The notes: a model not told the origin generated them from the sequence alone. Positions 27,486 to 37,844 are shown, numbered from the stretch's first letter. The stretch: 44,373 bases of DNA from an uncultured Ferrovum sp. (GCA_903893215.1 CAITLJ010000046.1:1-44373), one strand, 5' to 3'. A program made the numbers and translations.

Positions 27486-28417
27486 GACAGCTCCACGCGC
27501 GGGTCGACCCATTTGTAGGCCAGATCCGCCAGCAGGTTGAACACCATGGTGGCCACCGCTACTGCCACCGTCACCGCCTTGATCACCGGAAAGTCACTGC
27601 GTTCGACGGCCAGGATCACTTCGCGACCGATGCCGGGAATCGAAAAGAAGCGCTCCAGCAGAAAGGCGCCGATCAGCAGCGCAGGCAGGCTGGCCAGCAC
27701 GTTGGTAATGATCGGAATCGAGGCATTGCGCAACACGTGCACCAGCATTACCCGCCACTCGGGCACGCCCTTGGCACGCGCCGTACGCACATAGTCCTGG
27801 TGGATCTCGTCGAGCACAAAAGTGCGATACAGGCGGATGGCGGGCGCCAGGCTGACTGCCAGGCCCAGCAGGATCGGCAGCACGGCATAGTGCACCCACC
27901 CCTGCGGTGTGCTGCTCCAGCCCTGCACCGGAAACCAACCGAGCGCAAAGGCAAATACGTACTGACCCACGATGATGTAGACCAGCAGGCTGATCGACAT
28001 GGCGCTGGTGGTCAGCAGGGTGAGCGTGCGGTCGATCCATGAATCGCGCACATGGGCCACCGCCAGCGCCAGGACCACGCCAAGCAGGGTTTCGAGCACC
28101 AGCATAGGAATCATCAGCGCCAGCGAGGGCCCCAGTCGCGACAGGAAGATGTGCGATACCGGCTCCTGCGTGGCCCAGCTGTTGCCAAAATCAAAGGTGA
28201 TCACCTGACGCAGGAAAATGCCCAACTGCACGTAGAGCGGCTGGTCCACACCCAGCTGGTGGCGAATGTTTTCGATGTCGCGCGGATTGCTGAACTTGCC
28301 GGCCAGCACATAAGCCGGATCGCCGCCCACCCAGTTGAACAGCAGGAACACCAGCAGCACTACGCCAAACAGGGTCGGGATCATTTGCAGCACACGCCGC
28401 AGCAGGTAAGCGTTCAT
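27482..28417 (-). CDS. Peptide-type ABC transporter permease (DppB/YejB-like)
   Basis: 311 residues from the ATG at 28417, which overlaps the binding-protein stop as ATGA. N-terminal LLRRVLQMIPTLFGVVLLVFLLFNWVGGDPA is the characteristic DppB first helix; the EAA loop reads HQDYVRTARAKGVPEWRVMLVHVLRNA; six hydrophobic helices in total. It pairs with the following permease to form the inner-membrane channel. Confidence 0.94.
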   Translation of the reverse strand: MNAYLLRRVLQMIPTLFGVVLLVFLLFNWVGGDPAYVLAGKFSNPRDIENIRHQLGVDQPLYVQLGIFLRQVITFDFGNSWATQEPVSHIFLSRLGPSLALMIPMLVLETLLGVVLALAVAHVRDSWIDRTLTLLTTSAMSISLLVYIIVGQYVFAFALGWFPVQGWSSTPQGWVHYAVLPILLGLAVSLAPAIRLYRTFVLDEIHQDYVRTARAKGVPEWRVMLVHVLRNASIPIITNVLASLPALLIGAFLLERFFSIPGIGREVILAVERSDFPVIKAVTVAVAVATMVFNLLADLAYKWVDPRVELS

Positions 28418-30204
28418 TGCAGATCCACAAAAGGCCACTCGGCCACCGCACTGACCATGCTCTTGCGAAAGCCCACCACCTTGGGCTGCAGCAGCATGTG
28501 ATGCAGACGCGTATGCGACACCTTGGCCACCCCCAGGGTTTCGAGCATGCGCGCCATGCGGTGATACAGCGCGTCACGCTCTGGCCCTGGCACCAGCGTG
28601 ACCGACTTGCGGTACATGGCGTCCCATTCGGCATTCTGAAAACACGCCAGATTGTTGGCGTGCGTATTCGGCCCGTAAAACAGCTGCATGAAGTCATCGC
28701 CATCGGGGTAGTCGGCAATCCAGGCCCCCAGCCGGGTGGTGACCTGACAGGCACGCTCGGCCTTGAGCAGGTCCGGAAACGGCACCGGGTGTCCCTCGAA
28801 ATGCACGTGGATCTGGTCCAGACCACGCTTGTAGAGCTCTTCAAACTCGCGCGTTTCGCCTTCGCTTTGCCGCCAGTAGCGCACGGCAAACGGCTGACCC
28901 TGTGGCGTGCGCCGGAACCCATCCGCGCCTGGGCGATAACCAAACGCATCGAGCAAGGCATTGGCCGCGGCGGGATCGTATTCGAGCAGGCTGCGATAGG
29001 CCGGATCATGCCCGACCACCCCGGCCGGCACCGGGTACGGCAGATGGACGGCCTGCCCCTTGCGGATCACCCGGATGAAGGCCTCGTCGTCCTGCGCCAT
29101 CAGGATGGCGCGCCGCAGGGCAATCCGCTCGGGCGCCATGCCGCCAACCAATGGGTCCTCAACATTGAGGTAGTTGAACAGGATTTCAGGTTCGGTGGTC
29201 ACTTCATGCTGCACGCCCAGCTTGCGCAGATCGGGCTTGAGTGCACCGCGCCCATCGAGTGCCACCGGGGCCAGCTTGTTCTGCAGGTACAGGATGTCCA
29301 GCTCGCCCTTGCGGAAGGCCAGCAGCGCCGACTGCTGTTCCGCAATCACGCGTACCTCCACGCGCGGCACCGCCGGAATGGCGTGGCCCTGCATGCGGCT
29401 GGCAATCCTGCGCGCTTCGGGATCGGTACCTGGATCGAAGTTCCACAGCCGCTTGCGATAGACCGGATTCGCCTCGAAGCTGAGTGCCGACCCGCGCACC
29501 CAGCGCACCAGCCGGTAAGGTCCTGTGCCTACCGGATGACCGCCAATCTGGTCACCGTAGTGACGCACCACCTCGGGCGCCACGATACCCAGGTTGGGCT
29601 GCGCCAGCGCGTGGCCAAAGTTGACGTCGGGAGCATTCAGCTGGATGCGCAGGGTGTAGTCGTCGATCACCTGCAGCCCGGCAACCGGCGCCTGATAGTT
29701 GAAGTGGGCGTGCTGGTCAGCGGCGCGGCGAGCCGCGGCATCCAGTCCCACGATCTTGCCTTCGAGCAGGAAGCTGAACGGGGAATGCACCTCGGGATCA
29801 AGCAGACGCTCCAACGTGAAGACCACATCACTGGCATGCACTTCGCGTGGCTTGTTGCCGAGCGCCTCGTCCGGTGCGAAGCGTACGCCATGGCGCAGGT
29901 GCACCAGCCACTGCTTGCCGCCGTCGCTGATTTCGGGCATGCCATCGGCCAGCAGCGGTACCAGCTTGGCCGGGCGTGCCAGATAGTCGTAGCCGAGCAG
30001 CCCCTCGAAAATCACGCTGGCCATCTGCGCAGAATAGAGATCCTGAATGGCTGCCGGGTCGAGCGTAGTCTCGGGCACCGGAATTTCGACGTTGAGCACC
30101 TTCGGGCTGGCCTCCGCCGGGGGACGTGGCATGTCGGCTGCCGCAACAGGCAGGCTGACGAGCGCAGACAGGAACAGGGCGACCGGTAACGGGAATACGG
30201 ACAT
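28414..30204 (-). CDS. ABC transporter substrate-binding protein, family 5 (first of two tandem)
   Basis: 596 residues. Signal peptide about 1-23 (ALFLSALVSLPVAAA). Family-5 features: ETTLDPAAIQDLYSAQMASVIFEGLLGYD near the start, GHPVGTGPYRLVRW in the middle, ALRRAILMAQDDEAFIR later and a long C-terminal lobe. Such proteins capture peptides or other medium-sized solutes in the periplasm. It follows the second binding protein by 12 bases and is clearly paralogous to it (LGYDYLARPAKLVP versus [14 protein letters not shown]). Cognate solute unknown. Confidence 0.92.
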   Translation of the reverse strand: MSVFPLPVALFLSALVSLPVAAADMPRPPAEASPKVLNVEIPVPETTLDPAAIQDLYSAQMASVIFEGLLGYDYLARPAKLVPLLADGMPEISDGGKQWLVHLRHGVRFAPDEALGNKPREVHASDVVFTLERLLDPEVHSPFSFLLEGKIVGLDAAARRAADQHAHFNYQAPVAGLQVIDDYTLRIQLNAPDVNFGHALAQPNLGIVAPEVVRHYGDQIGGHPVGTGPYRLVRWVRGSALSFEANPVYRKRLWNFDPGTDPEARRIASRMQGHAIPAVPRVEVRVIAEQQSALLAFRKGELDILYLQNKLAPVALDGRGALKPDLRKLGVQHEVTTEPEILFNYLNVEDPLVGGMAPERIALRRAILMAQDDEAFIRVIRKGQAVHLPYPVPAGVVGHDPAYRSLLEYDPAAANALLDAFGYRPGADGFRRTPQGQPFAVRYWRQSEGETREFEELYKRGLDQIHVHFEGHPVPFPDLLKAERACQVTTRLGAWIADYPDGDDFMQLFYGPNTHANNLACFQNAEWDAMYRKSVTLVPGPERDALYHRMARMLETLGVAKVSHTRLHHMLLQPKVVGFRKSMVSAVAEWPFVDLQ

Positions 30205-30216
30205 CAGCAGCGCAGC

Positions 30217-31863
30217 TCAGGGATCAAGATCAAGATATTGCCAGACCGACCAGTAAAAGGGGTGGGCTTGGAAGTCGCGCACCCGCGCGCGCACCAAGGT
30301 GTTGCGCACGCTGGCGTGCGAGGGCTTCCACACGCCGAGCAGCTCGGCCTGCCGCGCCAGCCGGGCATAGGCAGCCTGCCGCGCCGGCGCGTCCTGCATC
30401 TGTACCGCCTGCGCGAACTGTGCGTCCCAAGTGACATCATCAAAGCAGCTGTAGTTCACCGTGCCCACCTTGCGCGCGCTCAGCAGCTGAAAAAAATCGT
30501 CGGCACGCGGCAGATCAGCAAACCAGTCGGCACGCGAGAACTGCAGTTGGCAGGCACGCGCCGACTTGATGTAGTCGGCCACCTGCAGCGGTTGCTGCAC
30601 CAACTGCACGCCGATGGCAGCGAGCGCACGGCGCAGGAATTCGATCTCGGAGCGCCCCATCGAATTGGCGCGACCTGCCACGCGCAAGGTCAGCTGCCGG
30701 CCATCCGGCCGACAGCGCAGACCGGTGGCCGGCTGGCACACACGGTAAGCAAACTGGTCAAGCAGGCTGCGTGCCGCCGCCGGATCAAAACCCAGCACAC
30801 CGTGATACCCTGGCCACGCCCCCGGCAGTCCTGGCGGCACCGGCCAGTCCAAGGCTTGCGCCTGGCCTTCGCGGACTTCGCGCACATAGGCCTGGTCATC
30901 AATCGCCATCAGCACAGCGCGGCGCAGCGCCACCCGCCCGGCCTGCATGCCGCCCCAATCGGCATCCCGCACGTTGAAGGTGAAATAATTGAGCACCGGG
31001 TTGGGCATGCGATCGACCCGGAAGGTGGCATCGACACTGGCCAGTGCCACCGGCGCCAGCACATCCTGCAGCCAGAGCAGGTCGAGTTCGCCGCGGCGAA
31101 AGCTCAGCCACGCGCTCTGCGGCTCGTCGATCACCTGCACCTCAACCCGCCCGATGGCCGGGATCGGCCGGCCACTGGCGGTCCGCCGCGCGCGATAGCG
31201 CGGATTGGCGAGCAGGCTGAAGTGACTACCGTGCTGCCACTGCGCAAGCAGGTACGGGCCGCTACCGACCGGATGGCCCCCCAGCGCGTCTGCCGACCGT
31301 CCGGCAATTTCGCGCGGCACCACAGCGCAGGCTGCAAGCGCCAGCATGGGCAGGAATTGCGGATCGGGAGTCTGCAGGATCAGCGTGAGATGCAGGCGAT
31401 CCTGCACGGTGATCCGCGCCAGGTGCTCGGTCCAGAGCCAGCGGAACGGCGATTGCACCTGTGCGTCCTTGAGTCGCTCCAGGCTGTAGCGCAGGTCGTC
31501 GGCAGTGATCGCCCGGGTTTGCTGCGGGCCGAACACCGGGTCCGGGGCAAACTGCAGGCCGCTGCGCAAGGCCAGCGGCCAGGTGCGTCCGCCGTCCGGG
31601 CTGACCGGAAGCTGCTCCAGCAAGGCCGGTACCAGCTGCAGCGGGCGGGCTGCATAGTCATAAGCCAGCGGTGACTCGTAGATGGCCTGCACCAGTGCGC
31701 CCGAATAGACGTCGCTGGCGCGCGCGGGGTCGAGCGTGCTCTCGGCCCCGCGCAATTCCACGCGCAGCACCTTGGCCGGATCGGCCGCCGCTTGCACCTG
31801 CGCTGCGGTACCAAGGACCAGCAGGGCGAGGACCTGCGCCAGGGTCGCCAGCGCCCGCGCCAT
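30217..31863 (-). CDS. ABC transporter substrate-binding protein, family 5 (second of two tandem)
   Basis: 548 residues if started at the ATG at 31863 ([25 protein letters not shown], a normal signal peptide with Arg in the n-region). Four more in-frame ATGs at 31875, 31887, 31899 and 31911 come from a 12-bp repeat, and a TTG at 31923 has AAGGG four bases before it, so the true start is uncertain and up to 21 residues could be added. Later features are [48 protein letters not shown] and [15 protein letters not shown]. First gene of the operon, divergent from fabI. Confidence 0.9.
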   Translation of the reverse strand: MARALATLAQVLALLVLGTAAQVQAAADPAKVLRVELRGAESTLDPARASDVYSGALVQAIYESPLAYDYAARPLQLVPALLEQLPVSPDGGRTWPLALRSGLQFAPDPVFGPQQTRAITADDLRYSLERLKDAQVQSPFRWLWTEHLARITVQDRLHLTLILQTPDPQFLPMLALAACAVVPREIAGRSADALGGHPVGSGPYLLAQWQHGSHFSLLANPRYRARRTASGRPIPAIGRVEVQVIDEPQSAWLSFRRGELDLLWLQDVLAPVALASVDATFRVDRMPNPVLNYFTFNVRDADWGGMQAGRVALRRAVLMAIDDQAYVREVREGQAQALDWPVPPGLPGAWPGYHGVLGFDPAAARSLLDQFAYRVCQPATGLRCRPDGRQLTLRVAGRANSMGRSEIEFLRRALAAIGVQLVQQPLQVADYIKSARACQLQFSRADWFADLPRADDFFQLLSARKVGTVNYSCFDDVTWDAQFAQAVQMQDAPARQAAYARLARQAELLGVWKPSHASVRNTLVRARVRDFQAHPFYWSVWQYLDLDP

Positions 31864-31920
31864 GACCGGCGCCATGACCGGCGCCATGACCTGCGCCATG
31901 ACCGGCGCCATGACCGGCGC
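31861..31920. repeat. Five tandem 12-bp repeats at the start of a binding-protein gene
   Basis: Five exact-length copies of CATGACCGGCGC (copy three has CTG for CGG) fill 60 bases. On the minus strand each unit encodes Met-Ala-Pro-Val and supplies an ATG in the frame of the binding protein, so copy-number change would keep the frame but alter the signal-peptide n-region. Confidence 0.92.
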
Positions 31921-31944
31921 CAAGGGGCCCTTCACTCGCGCACA

Positions 31945-31958
31945 GACCACGCGTGGTC
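31945..31958. promoter_or_regulatory. Perfect 14-bp palindrome in the divergent fabI/ABC-operon gap
   Basis: GACCACGCGTGGTC is a gapless palindrome 82 bases before the fabI ATG and just above the ABC operon. It could be an operator serving either gene; no recognised consensus was matched. A TATCAT near 31990-31995 could be a fabI -10 box, without a clear -35. Confidence 0.3.
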
Positions 31959-32040
31959 GCGCAAGCGACGTGGCACGCAGCCGATCAGTTATCATGCCGG
32001 GTTCGAGGGACGCGCCCACGGCGCCATAAGGAGAATTCGC

Positions 32041-32826
32041 ATGGCCTTGCTGCAAGGAAAAAACGTCTTGATCACCGGGCTGCTCAGCAACCGCTCCATA
32101 GCCTATGGCATTGCACAGTCGATGCATAGGGAAGGCGCCAGGCTGGCCTTCACTTATCAGGGCGAAGCAGTGCGCGATCGCGTGATCAAGCTGGCCGCCG
32201 AATTTGGTGACTGCCCGGTGCTGCCCTGCGACGTGGCGAGCGATAGCGAGATCGACGCGCTGTTTGCCGAACTGGGCAAGCAGTGGGATGGTCTGGACGG
32301 GCTGGTGCACTCGATCGGCTTTGCGCCGCGCGAGTCGCTGGCCGGCGACTATCTGGATTCCGTCAGCCGCGAGGCCTTTCGCATCGCACATGACATCAGC
32401 AGTTACAGCCTGGCGGCACTGGCCAAGGCCGCGCTGCCGATGATGGAAGGGCGCAAGGCTGCGGTGGTCACCCTGTCGTATCTGGGCGCCGAGCGCTCGG
32501 TGGTGAACTACAACGTGATGGGTCTGGCCAAGGCCAGCCTGGAAGCCAATGTGCGGTATATGGCGCAAAGCCTTGGCCCGCGCGGCATCCGGATCAACGG
32601 CATTTCGGCCGGCCCGATCAAGACCCTGGCGGCAATGGGCATTGGCGGTTTCGGCAAGATTCTGGGCTTTGTGGAACAGACCGCCCCAATGCGCCGCAAC
32701 GTCACCATCGAGGAGGTGGGCAACACGGCCACGTTCCTGACCAGTGACTGGGCGTCCGGCATCACCGGTGAAATCGTGCACGTGGATTCAGGCTTCAGCA
32801 CCACCGTGGGCGGCATGACCAGCTAG
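32041..32826 (+). CDS. fabI: Enoyl-[acyl-carrier-protein] reductase (NADH)
   Basis: 261 residues with AGGAG eight bases before the ATG. Last reductive step of each fatty-acid elongation cycle. Shows the FabI form of the SDR fold: [15 protein letters not shown] cofactor loop, [11 protein letters not shown] with Gly93, and the catalytic set Tyr147, Tyr157 and Lys164 ([20 protein letters not shown]), one number off E. coli. Gly93 is the usual triclosan-sensitive residue. It ends at a strong terminator facing ppiD. Single gene. Confidence 0.97.
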   Translation: MALLQGKNVLITGLLSNRSIAYGIAQSMHREGARLAFTYQGEAVRDRVIKLAAEFGDCPVLPCDVASDSEIDALFAELGKQWDGLDGLVHSIGFAPRESLAGDYLDSVSREAFRIAHDISSYSLAALAKAALPMMEGRKAAVVTLSYLGAERSVVNYNVMGLAKASLEANVRYMAQSLGPRGIRINGISAGPIKTLAAMGIGGFGKILGFVEQTAPMRRNVTIEEVGNTATFLTSDWASGITGEIVHVDSGFSTTVGGMTS

Positions 32827-32857
32827 GCCGCAATTCGGGCGCGAAACGCGGCAGACC

Positions 32858-32899
32858 AAAAAAAGGGCAGGAGGCTGTTGCAGCCTCCTGCCCTTTTTT
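32858..32899. terminator. Bidirectional intrinsic terminator between fabI and ppiD
   Basis: A perfect 13-bp stem (32865-32877 with 32881-32893, GGGCAGGAGGCTG and its complement), loop TTG, flanked by seven A on the left and six T on the right. It serves fabI on the plus strand and ppiD on the minus strand. Confidence 0.97.
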
Positions 32900-32915
32900 G
32901 TGACCAACCCCGCGC

Positions 32916-34865
32916 TTACTGTTCGGGGTCGGCACCGCCGCGACTGCCGGCGGCATCCAGTGCGGCCTTGTGCACCGTCACGCTGGCCGTCTTGCGCAGG
33001 CTGGCCACCACGCTGCCAAACTCGCCCTGCTCCAGGCTGCGCTTGAGCGCCTGTTCGGCTTGCGCGCGCACGGTGGCATCGTCGGTACGACCATCTTCCA
33101 CCTTGCTGACGCGCGCGATGGCATAACCGCTGTTACTGAGCGCCACGCCCGCATAGCCCGGCAGCTTGGCCGGATCGAGCTTGAAGGCTGGCTCGACTAC
33201 AGCCGGGGGCAGGCTGGCGGCTGCCGTGGCGCGGGTGGTGGTTTTGGCCTCACCGAACACCGCTGCCGGTGCCGGCTGGCCAGCCTTCAAGGCGGCCAGC
33301 GCCGCTTCGCCGGCCTCGGTGGCCAGACGCGTCGCTTCGGTGCGCTGCAACTGGGTCTGGATCTGCGCGCTCACCTCGGCGAACGGGCGCGGCGTGGCCG
33401 GCTCGTAGGCCACGGCGCGTGCCGCCACCAGCAGGTTCGGGGCCGCTTCGATGGCCGCCGTGTTGCGCTTGTCCTTCACCACTTCTGGGGCAAACAGGGC
33501 AGTAATCACCTTCTGGTTGTTGAGCGCAGCGTCAGCGCCCGCTCCCTTGCGGGTAATCCAGCCGCTCTTCTGCACGTCGAGCTTGACCGCATCGGCAGCC
33601 GGCTTAAGCGAACCTGATTGCTCGAACACCAGATTGCTGAAGGTTTCGGCGGCCTCCGCAAACTTCTTTGCGGCGCGCTGGGTCCGCACGTCACGGGCGA
33701 GGTCGGCACTGGCCTCTTCAAAGGACTTGGTGTGTTCGGCCTTGATTTCGGTCAGGCGGATGATGTGATAGCCGAAGTCGCTGGTGACGATGCCGCTGGT
33801 CTCGCCAGCCTTCAGGCTGAAGGCTGCATCTTCAAACGGCTTGACCATGGCCCCGCGGCCAAAAAGTCCAAGATCGCCGCCCTGCTTGGCTGAACCGGGA
33901 TCCTGCGAGTATTTTTCGGCCAGCTTGGCAAATTGATCCGGGTGCGCCTTGACCTCGGCCAGCACCTGTTCGGCACGCGCCTTGGCAGCAGCGCGCTCAG
34001 CCGCCGGCGCGGAGGCCTTGGCCGTGATCAGGATATGCGATGCGCGACGCTGTTCCGGGGAATTGAAGCGCTTTTGTGCCACCTGCTCGTCGTAGGCCTT
34101 GTGCAGGTCTGCATCGCTGACCTGCACGTCACGGCTGAGCGCTTCGGGCGTAAGGGCCACGTATTCCACCTGCACACGCTCTTCGGTGCGGTACTGGTCC
34201 ACATGGGTGTCGTACCAGGCACGCACGGCCTTGTCGTCCACCTTGGCCTTGTCGAGAAAGGCGTCCGGCGTGAAATTGGCGATACTCACCTCGCGCGACT
34301 GGTTGCCCAGGCGCGTGATTGCGTCGACGGCCACACGCGGCATCACGGCCGAACCGGTGATGCTCTCCTGATAGGCCTGCAACGAAAGCTCATCACGCAC
34401 GTCCTGCTCAAACCGCGCTGGTGCCAGCCCCTGCGCCTTCAGTATCTGCTCATAGCGCGCCTGCGAAAACACGCCCTTGTCCTTGAAGGCGTCGATGGCG
34501 TTGATGCGGTCAGCCACCAGACGATCGGGCACGGCCAGACCGATACCAAGGGCACGCGACTGCAGAACGGTCTGGTCGACCATGTGCTGGAGCACCGCGT
34601 TGCGCAGTTGCGGGGTATTCATCTGGGCAATGTCCGGCGCATTCTGGCCCAGCATGTTGCGCAGCTCGTCGAGACGGCCGCGCAGGGACTCATTGAAGCG
34701 CGCCTGGGTGATCGCCACCCCATCCACATTGGCCACCGAATCCGAGGCGCCTCCGGAACGGAAGTAATAATCGACGCCAAACAGGGCAAAGGGGATGGTG
34801 ATCAGTACCAGCAGGGACTTGGCCAGCCAGCCCTGGGACATTTCGCGAAAGCGTTCAAGAATCAT
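32916..34865 (-). CDS. ppiD: Periplasmic folding chaperone / PPIase-like protein PpiD
   Basis: 649 residues, the usual PpiD length. A short cytoplasmic start ([15 protein letters not shown]), one inner-membrane helix (about 17-35), a SurA-like N-terminal chaperone region (about 40-200), a parvulin domain (about 270-370: [47 protein letters not shown]) and a long C-terminal chaperone lobe. It helps outer-membrane and exported proteins fold near the Sec translocon. Gene order ppiD-fabI convergent is common in this group. The 34866-34994 gap holds only weak promoter-like sequence (TATGAT near 34945). Confidence 0.94.
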   Translation of the reverse strand: MILERFREMSQGWLAKSLLVLITIPFALFGVDYYFRSGGASDSVANVDGVAITQARFNESLRGRLDELRNMLGQNAPDIAQMNTPQLRNAVLQHMVDQTVLQSRALGIGLAVPDRLVADRINAIDAFKDKGVFSQARYEQILKAQGLAPARFEQDVRDELSLQAYQESITGSAVMPRVAVDAITRLGNQSREVSIANFTPDAFLDKAKVDDKAVRAWYDTHVDQYRTEERVQVEYVALTPEALSRDVQVSDADLHKAYDEQVAQKRFNSPEQRRASHILITAKASAPAAERAAAKARAEQVLAEVKAHPDQFAKLAEKYSQDPGSAKQGGDLGLFGRGAMVKPFEDAAFSLKAGETSGIVTSDFGYHIIRLTEIKAEHTKSFEEASADLARDVRTQRAAKKFAEAAETFSNLVFEQSGSLKPAADAVKLDVQKSGWITRKGAGADAALNNQKVITALFAPEVVKDKRNTAAIEAAPNLLVAARAVAYEPATPRPFAEVSAQIQTQLQRTEATRLATEAGEAALAALKAGQPAPAAVFGEAKTTTRATAAASLPPAVVEPAFKLDPAKLPGYAGVALSNSGYAIARVSKVEDGRTDDATVRAQAEQALKRSLEQGEFGSVVASLRKTASVTVHKAALDAAGSRGGADPEQ

Positions 34866-34994
34866 GTGAGAGGCAGCAACAAGGTCAGGTGGAGCGCGCC
34901 ATGGGCAATCACGCCGGCCGGCCGCGCGCAGAGTGCGTCATTAAATCATAGAACCCGGGGTGACGCTTTGCTGGCACGGGCGATGCGGCGCGCG

Positions 34995-37034
34995 TCAACT
35001 CGACCAGGACGCGCCGGGACCGTCAATCCGGCTGCCGTCCTGCAGCACGGCACCGTGACGGCCGGTAGCCTTGGCACGGTACATGCGTTCATCGGCCAGC
35101 CTGAGCAGGCGTGAGGAATCATCCCCATCGCCCGGATATACCGCCACCCCCAGGCTGGCCGTCACGCGCGTCACGTTGCCATTGCTGAGTTGCAGCGGAT
35201 TGGCGATCAGTTCGAGCACCTTGCGCGCCACCCGGGCAGAGCCGGTGGCATCGGCGCGCTCGAGGATCAGCACGAATTCGTCGCCCCCCAGGCGCACCAC
35301 CAGGTCGACCTCGCGTAGCAGCGCTTTCAGCCGACGGCTCACCGCCACCAGCAACTCGTCGCCAGCCTGGTGGCCAGCCGCGTCATTGACGTGCTTGAAG
35401 CCGTCCAGATCGATCATGATCAGAGAAAACGAAGCTTCGTCGCGACGCGCATGTGCCAGCGTATAACTAAGCCGGGCGTCCATCTGACGGCGGTTGGCCA
35501 GACCGGTGAGTGGATCGTGATACGCCATCATTTCCAGGTCGGACCGTGCATGCTTCATGCGCGACAGATCGGTCAGCAGAAACACCCTGCGGATCACACG
35601 CCCGTTCACATCCAGCAAGGGGGTGACCATCATCCAGTCCTGAAACACCTCGCCGCCCTTGCGGGTATGCCAGACCTCGCCCTCCCAGGCGACACCGGAT
35701 GCCATCATCTGCACATAATCCTGCGCTGCCTGATGCGCCGGTGCGGCCGCCAGGATCTGCTGGATCGGCGCACCGATCAGTTCGGCAGGCGCATATTCCA
35801 TGATTTCCGAAAACTTGGCGTTGGCGGCCACCACCACGCCGTGCAGGTCGGCCACCACCATGCCTTGCTGCACATTGCCGAACACGAGAGCGGCCAGTTC
35901 CTCGCGCAGCTGGGCGTCCTCGTGCACCGTCACGTCGGCGTTGACGCAGACCAGACGACAGCCATCGGCCGCCACCTTGCCGCGACAACGCACGCTCACC
36001 CAGTGCCCAAGCCGGTGGCGCAGGCGGAAGTGGGTCTCGAAGCGCTCATCCACCTGACCGCGCAGGCTGCCAAACACCGTCATGACCGCTTCGCGATCGT
36101 CCGGATGCAGCATGAAGTCCCAACTGCGGCCGGATCCATTCAGGTCGGCCAGCGTGTAACCAAGCATTTCGGCATAGCCGGCAAACAGCGATGCCTGACC
36201 CGTGCAGACGTCCAGCTCCCACAGGGCATTGCTGCTGGCCTGCAGCGCAGTGGAAAGACGCAGTTCGCTCTGTTGCAGGGCCTGCAGGAACTGCTGCTGG
36301 GCCGTCACGTCACGGGTGGTGCCGATGTAGCCGGCAAACTGCCCGTTTTCGTCAAAACACGGATCACCGCTCCAGGCGAGCCATTGCATTTCGCCGTGCG
36401 CAAGCGTTCGCTGGGTGATGCAATCGCGGAACGGCAAATGGGCCTCGAGCAGCACGCGCTGGTCCGCCAGTTCTGGCAACAGGTCCTGACTGCCCAACAG
36501 ACCCCACGGATGTGCACCCAACAGGGGGCCTGACGCGCCCCAGAAGCGCGGCGGGTTCAGTTCTGGCTCGACGCGAAAACGCAGTCCGGCGTCGAGCTCC
36601 CAGAACAGGTCGGAGCCCAGACGGGCGAAATGCTGGGTACGTTGCTGCAGCGCCTGCAGCGAGTGCGCCGCCCGGAACTCGGTGGTGACGTCTTCGGCAG
36701 TGATCATCACCCCGAGCAATTGGCCATGGCTGCCACGCCAGGGATTGATCCACCAGCGAACACTGCGCGCACTGCCATCGGCATGCGTCCAGCTTTCCCC
36801 GGAATGGTGCTGTTCCTCGCCGGTCAGGGCACGTGCCACCGCACGCAACCAGCTGGCTGGCAGGTCAGAGGCGAAATCGTTGATCGGCGTGCCCGGACCC
36901 ACGCCCGGCCTCAGCGCGTACTGATCGCGCCAGCGCGGGGTGAGCGCAACCACCCGCAACTGACGGTCGAACAGCGCCAGGGCGACGGGTAACTGCGCAG
37001 CAATCTGGAGTTCTGACAAGGCGTTGTGGTTCAC
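34995..37034 (-). CDS. Diguanylate cyclase with multiple PAS domains
   Basis: 679 residues from a GTG at 37034 that has GGGGGAT 8 bases upstream. About four PAS domains (roughly 10-120, 120-250, 250-375, 375-500) precede a GGDEF domain (about 505-665) with the intact motif RLGGDEF and an intact product-inhibition site RxxD (REVD) five residues before it. It should make cyclic di-GMP and be feedback controlled. No transmembrane helix or signal peptide, so it senses cytoplasmic cues. No EAL domain. Ligands of the PAS domains are unknown. Confidence 0.93.
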   Translation of the reverse strand: MNHNALSELQIAAQLPVALALFDRQLRVVALTPRWRDQYALRPGVGPGTPINDFASDLPASWLRAVARALTGEEQHHSGESWTHADGSARSVRWWINPWRGSHGQLLGVMITAEDVTTEFRAAHSLQALQQRTQHFARLGSDLFWELDAGLRFRVEPELNPPRFWGASGPLLGAHPWGLLGSQDLLPELADQRVLLEAHLPFRDCITQRTLAHGEMQWLAWSGDPCFDENGQFAGYIGTTRDVTAQQQFLQALQQSELRLSTALQASSNALWELDVCTGQASLFAGYAEMLGYTLADLNGSGRSWDFMLHPDDREAVMTVFGSLRGQVDERFETHFRLRHRLGHWVSVRCRGKVAADGCRLVCVNADVTVHEDAQLREELAALVFGNVQQGMVVADLHGVVVAANAKFSEIMEYAPAELIGAPIQQILAAAPAHQAAQDYVQMMASGVAWEGEVWHTRKGGEVFQDWMMVTPLLDVNGRVIRRVFLLTDLSRMKHARSDLEMMAYHDPLTGLANRRQMDARLSYTLAHARRDEASFSLIMIDLDGFKHVNDAAGHQAGDELLVAVSRRLKALLREVDLVVRLGGDEFVLILERADATGSARVARKVLELIANPLQLSNGNVTRVTASLGVAVYPGDGDDSSRLLRLADERMYRAKATGRHGAVLQDGSRIDGPGASWSS

Positions 37035-37188
37035 AGCGAAATCCCCCGTGCAGTGTCGGTAACGAGGCTGCACAGGTCAGTGGCGGCAGGGTCAGACCAA
37101 AAGTGATTTTGATCGTACCTGAAGACGGGCGACACTGCCTCAGGACCTGCTGGATGCCGCGATGGACGGCGGGTTGGCGTCTGACGCA

Positions 37189-37286
37189 GAAAGTCTGGGA
37201 CCGCAGGTCCGGGGCCGCAGGTCCGGGGCCGCAAGTCTGGGGCAGAAAGTCTGGGGCCGCAAGTCTGGGACCGCACGTCTTGCGCC
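37189..37286. repeat. Seven tandem 14-bp repeats
   Basis: Seven 14-bp units of the form GMARGTCYGGGGCC run from 37189; units two and three are identical, unit seven is diverged and the array ends eight bases before the stop of the DUF4149 gene. It fills most of the 37035-37293 gap between two minus-strand genes and contains no gene. Confidence 0.9.
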
Positions 37287-37293
37287 GAAAGGA

Positions 37294-37689
37294 TCAGGCT
37301 GGGGGAGTAACGCACAGCAGCCAGATCAGCGCCCCCAGCTGGACCAGGTTGAGCAGCACGCTCACGCCATGCAGCGCACCAAACAGGCGCTTGGCCCCGG
37401 TATCGCGTGCGCGGTTGATGGCCGGGGTGATCGGCCAGAGGGAAAGTGCAAATACCGCCGCACACGCCCATAGCACCGGTCGGGCCGGCATGCCGACCGT
37501 GATGTACGCGGCAACGGCAGTCACCCCCCCCAGCACGGCGTAGTACTTCGGAAAGAAGGCGCGCACATATTTCGCAGCCCACTCAGCTGGCAACACCTTG
37601 AAGATGCCCGGCGCGACCGCCACAGAGAAGAACAGCATCACCCCGACGACAGCCGCGATCAAGGTGTGGGCAAGGATGATTTGATTCAT
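37294..37689 (-). CDS. DUF4149-type small integral membrane protein
   Basis: 131 residues from the ATG at 37689. Four hydrophobic helices: IILAHTLIAAVVGVMLFFSVAV, YYAVLGGVTAVAAYITVG, VLWACAAVFALSLWPITPAINRARD and a last one VLLNLVQLGALIWLLC. PAINRARDTG after helix three and FFSVAVAPGIFKVLP after helix one are typical of the DUF4149 family in betaproteobacteria. Function unknown. An upstream in-frame extension to 37911 is dissimilar and rejected. Confidence 0.8.
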   Translation of the reverse strand: MNQIILAHTLIAAVVGVMLFFSVAVAPGIFKVLPAEWAAKYVRAFFPKYYAVLGGVTAVAAYITVGMPARPVLWACAAVFALSLWPITPAINRARDTGAKRLFGALHGVSVLLNLVQLGALIWLLCVTPPA

Positions 37690-37844
37690 TGGCTTGGCAA
37701 ATGGCGTGGAAGACGGATGCCTGACCAGCGAAAGCGGCGGCGGTTCCGGCCCTGCCGCAATCGCCTGAGCCAGACGCCGCGTTTTAGGTGTCGGACTGGT
37801 GCAGCGCACCTCTTGCAATCCGGAACTTGCGCGCGCTTCAATCC

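Noticed and set aside
28417-30189. 590-codon frame antisense to the first binding protein
   Set aside because: The sense protein is a complete family-5 binding protein with signal peptide.
31864-32781. Extension of the second binding protein to 854 residues across fabI
   Set aside because: It would run antisense through the whole fabI gene; the signal peptide at 31863 marks the real start region.
34866-34994. tRNA gene upstream of ppiD, as in some betaproteobacteria
   Set aside because: No cloverleaf or TTCRANNC box found in the gap.
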